Positions 7,996 to 15,518 are shown, numbered from the stretch's first letter. The stretch: 16,478 bases of DNA from an uncultured Asticcacaulis sp. (GCA_946480525.1 CAMLLA010000038.1:1-16478), one strand, 5' to 3'. Notes: generated by a model from the sequence alone, not told the origin. Numbers and translations are program-made.

Positions 7996-8736
7996 TTATG
8001 CAATAAGTTGCCGTCGCAGAGCCTCTGCAACAGCCTGGGTGCGGTTGCTGGCGCCGAGTTTCCGTGTCGCCGATTTCAGGTAGGTGTTCACGGTTTCGAC
8101 CGAATAGGATTCTTCCCGGGCGATCTCTTCGCTGGTCAGTCCGCGGGCGGCGCGGCCAAGGCACCGCAACTCACCGCGCGTCAGGCGCAGCGCGGTATTC
8201 AGCGCGTCGACGATGGGCGCGGCGATTTCGGAATGCAGCGACAGGGCAAAGTGACGGAGAAGCGCGCAATGCTCTTCGGACAGAGGCTTTTCGCTAAGGA
8301 CCGCGACGGAGCCGAGCGACTTTCCGCCTTGCGAGATAATGATGACGGTCCGTTCCTGGATGGCATACCGGCGCAGCAGGTCGAGGACTTCATGACCGTC
8401 GCGGCGGGCTTCACGGGTCGCGAAGGCCTCGCTGTCCCGGCTGATGAGGACGCCACTGCGGACCATCGTCATAAGAGGGTCGATCGTGGCCAGGCGCCTG
8501 GCATAATATTCGGCGATGTAGTCCGGCGGGAAATCGCTCAGGAGGTGGGTGCCGGTGTCGGGACCCAGGCCCTCGATATCGAGCCCGGAAATCAGGATGT
8601 TGCGAAACGGAACAATGCGCCGGATCGATTCGATTGCGGCAAACCCGTCATGCCCCGGTGTAAGCCGGATGGCGTCGAGCGCCTGCATGGTTGTATCGAC
8701 GGCTTGTCCGGGGGCTATCCTGGTAAAACATTCCAT
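7996..8736 (-). CDS. LuxR-type regulator with autoinducer-binding-like domain
   Basis: Predicted 246-residue DNA-binding transcription factor. Residues about 20-175 resemble the autoinducer-binding domain, including FPPDYIAEYYARRLATIDP (69-87) that aligns with the TraR pocket. D86-P87 match the conserved Asp-Pro, and Y77 matches TraR Tyr61. The Trp57 position is Tyr73, and a gapless alignment puts Asp101 at Trp85, so two hallmark AHL contacts are lost. The C-terminal LuxR helix-turn-helix (about 185-243) is intact, with LTRGEL, RGLTSEEIA, SVETVNTYLKSATRKLG and NRTQAVAEA. ATG 8736 is preferred over a TTG at 8778 because GGGAG lies 7 nt upstream. No luxI-type synthase is present in the window, so this is a candidate LuxR solo. 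It is first in a run with a small unknown gene and a sulfotransferase, which it may control. Confidence 0.85.
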   Translation of the reverse strand: MECFTRIAPGQAVDTTMQALDAIRLTPGHDGFAAIESIRRIVPFRNILISGLDIEGLGPDTGTHLLSDFPPDYIAEYYARRLATIDPLMTMVRSGVLISRDSEAFATREARRDGHEVLDLLRRYAIQERTVIIISQGGKSLGSVAVLSEKPLSEEHCALLRHFALSLHSEIAAPIVDALNTALRLTRGELRCLGRAARGLTSEEIAREESYSVETVNTYLKSATRKLGASNRTQAVAEALRRQLIA

Positions 8737-8820
8737 ATGACCACTCCCAGAATTGGGATTGTAATTATCGCTTTCCAAGTTAATTTGAAGTTACAGCTGC
8801 CTGTCAATTCGTAAGGCAGC
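8737..8820 (-). promoter_or_regulatory. luxR-type gene promoter and possible autoregulatory operator
   Basis: A perfect 7-bp inverted repeat, GCTGCCT (8796-8802) and AGGCAGC (8814-8820) with an 11-nt centre, lies 60 bases upstream of the regulator start. On the minus strand a consensus TTGACA (8802-8807) overlaps its spacer and inner half-site. The -10 at proper spacing (ATTAAC, 8779-8784) is weak. A separate TACAAT (8758-8763, minus) would start RNA near 8751, just upstream of the GGGAG ribosome site. Confidence 0.45.
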
Positions 8821-8847
8821 GGCAATTGTCATAGGTGACGCAGATAT

Positions 8848-8901
8848 GCGCACGCATGTCGACAGCATGCGCTGGGCCGTGGCTTCCTCCCATATATGGG
8901 A
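8848..8901 (-). repeat. Two inverted repeats downstream of the glucokinase-like gene
   Basis: TCCCATATATGGGA (8888-8901) is a perfect 14-bp palindrome starting 12 bases past the glucokinase-like stop. An imperfect hairpin at 8848-8872 follows, with 7 of 8 pairs and a 9-nt loop that contains most of TGTCGACA. Neither has a U-tract, so neither is a standard intrinsic terminator. They could act as 3'-end stabilising hairpins or protein-binding sites. Confidence 0.5.
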
Positions 8902-8913
8902 CGGGTGTACAGC

Positions 8914-9861
8914 TTATCCGAACAGGGTGCTGAGGCCCAGAATTTCCGGCTCTTCCGCGGCCACGCGGTAAACGGGGATATCCTTGACGTAGCTGGACAC
9001 GCGGCCCTTGTCGTAAAACCGCCGGGCGAATACGTCGTGATCGAACAGGCCATCCAGCATGGCCAGGTGGCTGCCCGCCAGATAGATGCCGCCGCGCGCC
9101 CCCATTGTCAGGGCGAAGTCCGACGCGACACTGGCAAAAAGCTCGGTCTGGATGCGGATGGCTTCGAGCGCGCGCGCGTCATTGCTGTAGGCCAAGGCAA
9201 GGATTTCTTCCGGCATTGGGCTGGTGGCTTCGTCACCCGACAGCAGGCACAGGCAGTCCCACAATTCGACGAGCCCTGCCGAAGACACGCCGCGTTCGCA
9301 TGACACGTGATCGTATTTTTTCATCAGCAGCTTGAGGATCTCGATTTCCTGCGCGGTCCGCGGCGCGAAATCCGAATGGCCGCCTTCACAGTGCGTGACG
9401 GTCCAGCCGCCCTTTCCGTTCGGCGACAAATAGGCTCCGCCCAGACCGCCGGTCGGGCCAACGACGCCGATGACTTTTTCAACCCGCAGGTCTTTGCCGC
9501 AGACCATGATGCGCTCGTGTTCCTCAAGAACCGGCACGGCCAGCGCCTTGGCGACGAAATCATTACACACACTCAGGCGCTGGACACGAAGCAGATCGGC
9601 GATCTGACGGCGATGCAGGCTGAAACCGAAGTGAACGAGATCTATCTGGCCATCGACTTCCCAGCCCGACGTGGAAAAAGCGGCGCCGGCGATGTGCGGG
9701 TCGCCATTGTCGGCCAGGAAACCCGAAACGGCGTCTTCGAAATCCTCGACGCTGGCGCAGGCATAGGTGCCGGTCGCCCTGGGACGCTGTCCCGCTTCGG
9801 CCACGGCCAGCTTGAGATAGGAGCCATTGCTCAGATCGCCGAGCAGCACCATGGTCGTCAT
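8914..9861 (-). CDS. Glucokinase-like protein with degenerate phosphate loops
   Basis: Homologous along its whole length (315 aa, against 321 in E. coli Glk) to ROK-unrelated bacterial glucokinase (PF02685). Sugar-contact residues known from E. coli Glk are all present by position: N100 and catalytic D101 (CNDFVAKA), E159 and H162 (CEGGHSDFAP), and E189 (HVSCER). However, the phosphate-1 motif normally reading DxGGTN is DLSNGS (9-14), and the phosphate-2 loop normally GAGTGLG is GPTGGLG (135-141). Such changes would be expected to weaken ATP binding or turnover. It is therefore either a divergent kinase or a sugar-binding pseudokinase or sensor. ATG 9861 has GGAG 8 nt upstream; the in-frame GTG at 10014 lies in the divergent promoter region and is rejected. 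It is divergent from the GGDEF/EAL-like gene. It is probably cytoplasmic. Confidence 0.85.
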   Translation of the reverse strand: MTTMVLLGDLSNGSYLKLAVAEAGQRPRATGTYACASVEDFEDAVSGFLADNGDPHIAGAAFSTSGWEVDGQIDLVHFGFSLHRRQIADLLRVQRLSVCNDFVAKALAVPVLEEHERIMVCGKDLRVEKVIGVVGPTGGLGGAYLSPNGKGGWTVTHCEGGHSDFAPRTAQEIEILKLLMKKYDHVSCERGVSSAGLVELWDCLCLLSGDEATSPMPEEILALAYSNDARALEAIRIQTELFASVASDFALTMGARGGIYLAGSHLAMLDGLFDHDVFARRFYDKGRVSSYVKDIPVYRVAAEEPEILGLSTLFG

Positions 9862-10054
9862 GCCATTTACTCCACAAATATCAAGGTTCGCCGAAGCCGC
9901 GTTTGGGACTATCGCAGGCTTCGGGTTAAGAGGCCGTTTCTTTACCGTACTCAGGGACGTACTCAGGCTAAACCGAGTCCCGGTTGTAGCACCATCTGTT
10001 AAATTAATAATCACTCAACTATAAGCCGTCATGCTCTGTTCGTGGAGTACTGCA
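9862..10054. promoter_or_regulatory. Divergent promoter region with direct repeats and LacI-like palindrome
   Basis: CGTACTCAGG occurs twice (9946-9955 and 9958-9967), 12 bases apart start to start. Just beside it, AACCG-N5-CGGTT (9971-9985) has the look of a LacI/GalR-type operator, though with a 5-base centre. The region becomes AT-rich at 9996-10025, where TATAAG (10020-10025) is a possible plus-strand -10 box with a poor -35. The plus gene has GGAG 7 nt before its chosen ATG. Confidence 0.5.
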
Positions 10055-11365
10055 ATGTCTGTTGAATTGCCCGGCGACAATGCCCTTCCGGGTGTTGTAA
10101 CGGATCAGAACGGACGGCTGGTTCTGACCCTGGTGCAGGATGATGCCGCCGAAATTATTGAAAGACTGCGCGAAACCCATGCCGACGCAATGGGCCGTGC
10201 CTATCTGTTGCGTCTCGATATGTTTGTCGAGCGCCTGGGTGCGCGCTGGGACAGCAAGCGTGACCTCGTCTTCGATCACCTGAAAACCACCTTCGAACGC
10301 AAGTTCCAGGAACCCGACTGGTGCATCCGCATCAACGACGATTCGTTCCTTGCCGTTATCCTGACGCTGGGCGAGCACAAGGGCGCACTGAGCGCAGCTG
10401 AGCTGTGGTACACGGCCGGCCAGTTCTTTATCGGCGACGTGTCCAAGGTGCAGCCGCCTCTGTTCGAAGCCATAGCGGAAGATGTCGACCGCATGCGCAT
10501 CATTCCGATAGACCTGGCGAAGTATTTCGACCGCACCGAAGCCCGGCCTTTTCGCGAAGCCGCGCGGCCCTTGCCGTCCGGCTCGGATGACTCCCTGCGC
10601 GAATCGACGGCCATCGGCACGGCCACGGCCATAAAGCGTTCAGGCAGCGGGGGCGGAACGCTGATAACAGTGGCGGGACGCAACCTGCGTGTCGCCAGTT
10701 CGGTGGAACCCGTATTCGAAATGAAGAAGCTGTCGATGATCGGTCACCGGCTGGAGCCGATTGTGACCGACGCCGTCGGCAATGTCTCGCTCGACGCGCG
10801 TGCGGTCACCGCCCTGGACTGGGGTGACCGCGAGCAGGTGGACGTAGCCAATATCGAACAGGGATTGAAGGTCCTGCAGATGCGCTCTGCGGACCAGCGC
10901 AAGATCGTCATGATCGTTCCCGCCGCCTTTTCGACCTTCTCCAGCGCGCGGGCGCGCGGACGCATTACCGCCGCGGTGACCCAGGCCGCCCACGAGATGG
11001 GGCTCAAGGTCATCTATGAGGTCCGAAATCTCAACGGCGTTCCCGCCAGCCGGGTCATGGAAATCGCCGGCATGCTGAAGCCGTTCTGCATGACCGTTGT
11101 CGGTCACGCCGGTACGGACCTGAAGGCGATCGGGGCGCTGAAAGGCTGCGGGCTGGCGGGCGCCGCCATCGATTATGACGGCAACAAGCGCGACGACAGT
11201 GCGCTCGAAGTTTATCTGTCGCATCTCAGCAATGCGGCAAGGACCGCTACGGGGGCCTGCATGATCCATGGCTTCGACACCCTGCGCCAGATGGCGACGG
11301 CGCGTCTGGCCGGCGTGACCCACGCCAGCGTCAAGTCTTCCGGCCTTGTCGCTGCGCGAAAATAA
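10055..11365 (+). CDS. Degenerate GGDEF/EAL-like two-domain protein
   Basis: Predicted cytoplasmic 436-residue protein with no membrane segments. Residues about 47-105 align by eye with a GGDEF core: YLLRLDMFVERLGARWDSKRD sits where the usual I-D-x-F-K-x-I-N-D segment falls, and CIRINDDSFLAVI (90-102) where R-x-G-G-D-E-F does. The signature is thus NDDSF. After a Gly/Ser-rich linker (about 173-203), residues about 215-430 resemble an EAL fold. The start PVFEMKKLSMIGHRLEP has HRL where E-A-L is expected, and the end MIHGFDTLRQMATARLAGV (403-421) parallels the family's E-G-V-E-T-x-x-Q segment with the Glu replaced by His. Catalysis of c-di-GMP synthesis or hydrolysis is therefore unlikely; binding or protein-interaction roles are more plausible. 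ATG 10055 (GGAG upstream) is preferred over ATG 10031. The domain call is by eye and moderately sure. Confidence 0.6.
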   Translation: MSVELPGDNALPGVVTDQNGRLVLTLVQDDAAEIIERLRETHADAMGRAYLLRLDMFVERLGARWDSKRDLVFDHLKTTFERKFQEPDWCIRINDDSFLAVILTLGEHKGALSAAELWYTAGQFFIGDVSKVQPPLFEAIAEDVDRMRIIPIDLAKYFDRTEARPFREAARPLPSGSDDSLRESTAIGTATAIKRSGSGGGTLITVAGRNLRVASSVEPVFEMKKLSMIGHRLEPIVTDAVGNVSLDARAVTALDWGDREQVDVANIEQGLKVLQMRSADQRKIVMIVPAAFSTFSSARARGRITAAVTQAAHEMGLKVIYEVRNLNGVPASRVMEIAGMLKPFCMTVVGHAGTDLKAIGALKGCGLAGAAIDYDGNKRDDSALEVYLSHLSNAARTATGACMIHGFDTLRQMATARLAGVTHASVKSSGLVAARK

Positions 11366-11494
11366 GGCGGAAAGCGCGTCATCGTAAAAAAAGCGCGCCG
11401 GCATCATCGATTCATCGTGAAAACCTGACGGAAACGGGCGCGTCCGCGCGGCCGCCCGGCGGCACATCTCAATGCACACGCATGGAGATAACCA
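11366..11494 (+). other. Gap before second TonB receptor gene
   Basis: 129 bases with no gene. An A-run (11387-11393) is flanked by GCGCG motifs, but I could not fold a convincing terminator, and no clear -35/-10 pair is visible. GGAG lies 7 nt before the next start, so the receptor could be read from its own weak or activator-dependent promoter or from the upstream gene. Confidence 0.3.
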
Positions 11495-13426
11495 ATGTTC
11501 CGCACCTTACCGTTTTGTCTGTTGCTGACTGCCAGTCCCCTGGCCCTTTGCGCCCCAGCCCTTGCACAGGATGATGCGAAGGACGACACCATCGTCCGGC
11601 AGGCCGCCGATGCCTTCGGTGAGCAGATGGGGGTCGATCGGGTAGGCCTCTATAACGAGGCTCAGGTTCGCGGCTTCGATCTGCAGCAAAGCGCCGCCTA
11701 CCGCATAGACGACCATTACTTTGTCCGCGCCACGGGATTGTCCGAATCTGTCATGGGCGGTTTGAGCGTCAAGGTCGGGGCGTCGGCCGCCGCCCTGGCC
11801 CTTCCGTCGCCGTCCGGGGTGGTGGTCTATCGCCTGCGCGAACCGGGCGTGAAAAACGGTGTCAGGGTCAATGCCGGTTTCCGGGATTTCGCCACTGTCC
11901 ATACCGAGGTCGAAATGACCCGCGTCAGCCACGACGGCAGGCTGGCAGTAGCCGCTACTGCGATCGCCCAGCCCTTTAACAATTCGTCCACCGACCAGAA
12001 AGGAGCGGTTTACGACGCTGGCGCGGTCGTTGCCTGGCGTCCGGACAACCGGCAGCAGGTCCGTCTGTTCGGCGCCCGTCAGAAACGCGACTTCGACGGT
12101 TATTTCATCGTCGTTCCGTCCGGTGACCGGGAACCGCCGCCCCTGCCGCGCACGACGAATTTCGCGCCGGGATGGTCGCGGGGGGCGTACCGGGACACCA
12201 ATGCCGGTGTGCTGTACGACGGTGATTTCGGGAATTGGCTGCTCGGGGCTTCCGCAACCTGGTCGCAGTTCGACGGGGAAAGAACGGATGTCGCCGTATT
12301 GACCACGGACGCTGACGGCAATGCGCAGCTGACCACCTATTATTGCCCGCCCCAGACCTCAAGCGCCGCGGCCGCAGAGGTGAGGGTGACACGCCGTGTC
12401 GTTACGGGCGCCTTCCGTCACGACCTGGGGCTGGCCCTGAGGACGCGGCACTCCGTCACCGATCTCGTACAGGCCACGGGCTTTGACGGTGGGCGGTTCA
12501 ACGTCGCCGACCGGCCTACCGACGGCCCTGCGCCGGTCCTTCCTGCCAATCTGCCCGAAGGCCGTGACGAGGTCGAACAGGCCATGGCCAGCCTGACCTA
12601 TAACCTGGCGTGGGCGGACAGGCTCGACGTCCGTCTGGGCGTACACCGGTCGCAGTATGACAAGGCGACGCAGCAGCCGGGCGCGCCTTTGCCGCAGCAG
12701 CGCTCCCAGGAAAACTGGCTCTATAACGCCTCAACGGTCGTGCGGGTCAGCCCGCGCCTGCGTCTCTTCACCAGCTACGTCACCGGCCTCGAGGAAAGCG
12801 GTGTCGCCCCGGCCTCGGCAACCAATCGCGGCGAGGTCCTGCCCCCGGTCGAAGCGAAGCAATGGGAGGCGGGCGCGTCCTTTAACCTGCGTACCGGCTT
12901 GACCCTGATCGCCGCCTGGTTCGACATCACGAAGCCGGTCGCGGGCCTGAGAGCCGATGGCCGCTACGACCTGGTGGGGGATGTGCGCCATTCGGGTTAT
13001 GAACTGTCGCTGTCGGGACAAGTCACGCCGGCGACCAATATTGTCCTTGGCGCGGTTCTCCTGAAACCAAGGCTGTCGGGTGAACTGGTGGACAGCGGCC
13101 AGTCGCTGAACGTGCCACCCGGCGTGTCCTACGCCAACACCACTGTCAATGTGGAACATCAGTTCGACAATGGCTGGAGTGTCGATGGGCAGCTTCTGTT
13201 CGAAGGGCGGCGGCGGATGACGCAGACCAGCAAGACCGAAGTTCCCGGCGTGACCTTTCTCACGCTCGGGGCGCGGTATGATTTTTCGATCGCCGACCGC
13301 CCTGTCACCGGACGCTTTCAGGTCGTCAACGCGCTCGATCAGAAGGGTTATTACGCAACGCCGTCCAGCGCCCTGGTGCCCATCTGGTCGCGAACATGGC
13401 GACTGGCGTTCAATACCAGCTTTTAA
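11495..13426 (+). CDS. TonB-dependent siderophore-type receptor with short plug
   Basis: Outer-membrane receptor of 643 residues. The signal peptide ends near residue 24 (PALA before QDD). The plug-like region (about 35-117) contains FGEQMGVDRVGLYNEAQVRGFDL and GLSVKVGASAAALALPSPSG, a form I associate with compact siderophore or iron-complex receptors of sphingomonads. A TonB box is not clear; DDTIV (30-34) is the only candidate. The barrel (about 120-643) ends in SF, the C-terminal Phe expected for Bam insertion. 643 residues with a plug near 80 residues is short compared with the first receptor in the window. ATG 11495 follows GGAG by 7 nt. It converges on the winged-helix/propeller regulator with only 4 bases between stops. 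The ligand is unknown; iron chelates or small glycans are possible. Confidence 0.85.
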   Translation: MFRTLPFCLLLTASPLALCAPALAQDDAKDDTIVRQAADAFGEQMGVDRVGLYNEAQVRGFDLQQSAAYRIDDHYFVRATGLSESVMGGLSVKVGASAAALALPSPSGVVVYRLREPGVKNGVRVNAGFRDFATVHTEVEMTRVSHDGRLAVAATAIAQPFNNSSTDQKGAVYDAGAVVAWRPDNRQQVRLFGARQKRDFDGYFIVVPSGDREPPPLPRTTNFAPGWSRGAYRDTNAGVLYDGDFGNWLLGASATWSQFDGERTDVAVLTTDADGNAQLTTYYCPPQTSSAAAAEVRVTRRVVTGAFRHDLGLALRTRHSVTDLVQATGFDGGRFNVADRPTDGPAPVLPANLPEGRDEVEQAMASLTYNLAWADRLDVRLGVHRSQYDKATQQPGAPLPQQRSQENWLYNASTVVRVSPRLRLFTSYVTGLEESGVAPASATNRGEVLPPVEAKQWEAGASFNLRTGLTLIAAWFDITKPVAGLRADGRYDLVGDVRHSGYELSLSGQVTPATNIVLGAVLLKPRLSGELVDSGQSLNVPPGVSYANTTVNVEHQFDNGWSVDGQLLFEGRRRMTQTSKTEVPGVTFLTLGARYDFSIADRPVTGRFQVVNALDQKGYYATPSSALVPIWSRTWRLAFNTSF

Positions 13427-13430
13427 AAGG

Positions 13431-15512
13431 TCACTGACGGCGCAAGGTCATCAGGGCGATGTTGGCCTCATTCCCCGACCGGTCGATCATAAGGATACCG
13501 CCTGTGCGGTCGTCGATGTCGATATCGGCGGGCGGCGGCTTTCCGGCAGGCAGGCCGGCGATCTCGCGCGTATTGCCGTCCCAGTTCACATGGACGATAC
13601 GATTGCCGGATACCTGGATGACGCCTTCGCCGGTCACGGCGTAGGCGCCGGGAGGGCGACGGACGGATGTCCTCATGGCTGTGATCTTGCCGTTCGTCAG
13701 ATCGAAGCGGTGAAGATACGGATCGCCTCTCTTCAGACCCACGGCCTGGTTCTGTCCGCTGGACAAGGCTTCCCACTGGCTGCCGAGGTCGGCGTGCGTG
13801 CGGGTTGCGCCGGCAGGGGAGACCTCCATCACCTGCCAGCCGGTAGCGGCACGGCCGAGATAGAGCAGGCGGTCGGTTCCCGTCAGGTAGACAGGATCGG
13901 CCTTGTCGCCGTCGTCGTGGGTTAGCTGGGCCGGGGGGCGGCCATCGGTGCGGATCGAGAAAATCTGCGGCGTCCGGTCGACGATGGCGATAAAGGTCAG
14001 GGAATCGCCCGAAGCCGCCCAGTTGGGGCCATGCAGATAGCTGGTGCCAAGCTGGGTCAGCTGGCGCGTACGGCCATTTTCCAGCAGCCACAGTTCAACG
14101 CCGCCCGATTCGTTGGACACGAAGGCGACCCGGCCATCCCGTCCGACGGCGGGTGACCAGGTATCGGCCGTAATCGACGTCGCGGGTTGTCCGCCGCCCA
14201 GCCAGGTCAGGTCGCTGCGGGGCTGGTAGATTTCCGCGGCCAGCCGGTTGGCGCCGGCGCCCCCGATCTTGGTGATCGCCGCCGTGCCAAGACTGATGCG
14301 GCGCGGTTGTCCGCCCTTTACGGACACCGACCACAGGCCCCAGTCGCCGCCACGGTTCGATGTGAAGAAGATGTCGCGGCCGTCGGACGACCAGGCGACG
14401 CCGTGCGCCTTCCAGCCGTCATTGGTCAGGGCGCGGATGTCCGCCAGGCCGCCCTGCGGCCTGAGATCGCCGATCATGAGATCATCGACGCCCCAGGACA
14501 CGGTCCGGCGGAACAGCACACGCTTGCCGTCAGGGGAAACGATAGGGTCCATGTCGCCATGGGAACTTGGCGGAGGCGTGCTGAGCGCCGTCTTTTGGCG
14601 GGTGTCGAGATTGAACCGGTAGATTGTCCTCTGGTCCGAGCCCGGCGCCGCGTCGGAATAGACAAGGTTTGACCGGCCCGCCCATGACACCCGGCCGACC
14701 CGGGAAGAGTCGCATGACGTCACCACGGTTTCGGCCATGGTGATCAGGTCCAGGGTAACGATATCGCAGCGGGTGGAATTGAGTCTCAAAAATGCCAGCG
14801 CCTGGCCGTCGTCGCGCCAGGCGGGCCACCATTCGTGCGATGGGGATTGTGTCACCGCGCGCAGACCCGCGCCGTCAGCCGATTTGATATAGATGTCCCA
14901 CGCGCCATTTCGATCAGGTTTGGCGTAGGCAAGGCGGCGGCCGTCGGGCGCCATGGCCGGAAAACTTTCCACGCCTGGCTCCGAGGTCAAGGGGCGGACC
15001 TGTTCGCCCTGCCAGGCGGGGGAACGTCCGAACAGAAAGATACCGGCAACGAGCGCGAGGACCGATGCCGTAACGGCCGCGGCGATCACGAGTGTCTGCT
15101 TGCCCACTGCTTTCGGCGCGGAAAGCTCTGTTTCGGAGGCAGGTGCCGCTGCGGCCGCTACATCGACAGGCGCTTTGAGACAATAGCCGACGCGTGGAAT
15201 CGTATCGATGACAAGATCAGGGTCGGCAGAAAGCGCTCGGCGGATCTGGGCGACACAGCGATTAAGCGCGCCGTCGGTTACGATTCGTCCGTCCCAGCAG
15301 CGCTCGATCAGCAGGTCGCGGCTGACCGTCCGTCCCAGGTTCTCATGGAATACGACCAGCACCTTCATGCACCGGGGTTCCAGCGCGACCGTGCCTTGGG
15401 GGCCGGAAACCTCGAGGGTGCTTGGCTTGATCGTCAGTCTTCCCAGTCGCATAACCGGCAGGTCGGCGAGGCGTATGGCGCTTTCTAGCTGAAGGCGGGA
15501 GAGGACGTTCAT
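13431..15512 (-). CDS. CadC-like membrane-anchored winged-helix regulator with PD40/TolB-like propeller
   Basis: Predicted one-component transmembrane transcription regulator of 693 residues. The N-terminal OmpR/CadC-type winged helix (about 20-113) shows LEPRCMKVLVVFHENLGRTVSRDLLIERCW and the wing end IDTIPRVGYCL. An Ala/Pro linker leads to one membrane helix (about 140-161), and the C-terminal part (about 170-693) is periplasmic. That part carries repeated PD40/WD40-like blades (SFPAMAPDGRRLAYAK, DPIVSPDGKRVLFRR, GVAWSSDGRDIFFTSNRGG, SPAVGRDGRVAFVSNESGG). Cys249 and Cys267 could form a disulfide. The propeller probably senses a ligand or partner, with DNA binding at the inner face of the membrane. 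The start ATG 15512 has no good ribosome site but lies right at the predicted transcription start, suggesting leaderless translation. Its likely target is the convergent receptor gene or itself. Confidence 0.88.
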   Translation of the reverse strand: MNVLSRLQLESAIRLADLPVMRLGRLTIKPSTLEVSGPQGTVALEPRCMKVLVVFHENLGRTVSRDLLIERCWDGRIVTDGALNRCVAQIRRALSADPDLVIDTIPRVGYCLKAPVDVAAAAAPASETELSAPKAVGKQTLVIAAAVTASVLALVAGIFLFGRSPAWQGEQVRPLTSEPGVESFPAMAPDGRRLAYAKPDRNGAWDIYIKSADGAGLRAVTQSPSHEWWPAWRDDGQALAFLRLNSTRCDIVTLDLITMAETVVTSCDSSRVGRVSWAGRSNLVYSDAAPGSDQRTIYRFNLDTRQKTALSTPPPSSHGDMDPIVSPDGKRVLFRRTVSWGVDDLMIGDLRPQGGLADIRALTNDGWKAHGVAWSSDGRDIFFTSNRGGDWGLWSVSVKGGQPRRISLGTAAITKIGGAGANRLAAEIYQPRSDLTWLGGGQPATSITADTWSPAVGRDGRVAFVSNESGGVELWLLENGRTRQLTQLGTSYLHGPNWAASGDSLTFIAIVDRTPQIFSIRTDGRPPAQLTHDDGDKADPVYLTGTDRLLYLGRAATGWQVMEVSPAGATRTHADLGSQWEALSSGQNQAVGLKRGDPYLHRFDLTNGKITAMRTSVRRPPGAYAVTGEGVIQVSGNRIVHVNWDGNTREIAGLPAGKPPPADIDIDDRTGGILMIDRSGNEANIALMTLRRQ

Positions 15513-15518
15513 GGGACC

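Noticed and set aside
7576..8814. 412-codon plus-strand open frame across the small gene and LuxR-type gene
   Set aside because: Antisense to three genes with good motifs; Ser/Arg-rich start and no domain.
9862..10014. GTG-started 51-residue extension of the glucokinase-like protein
   Set aside because: The ATG at 9861 has GGAG upstream and matches glucokinase length; the extension covers the divergent regulatory region.
11366..11494. Possible terminator around the A-run at 11387-11393
   Set aside because: The flanking GCGCG elements do not form a continuous stem next to a U-tract on either strand.
13278..13925. Plus-strand open frame of 215 codons beginning inside the second receptor
   Set aside because: Out of frame with the receptor and antisense to the propeller regulator; no motif.
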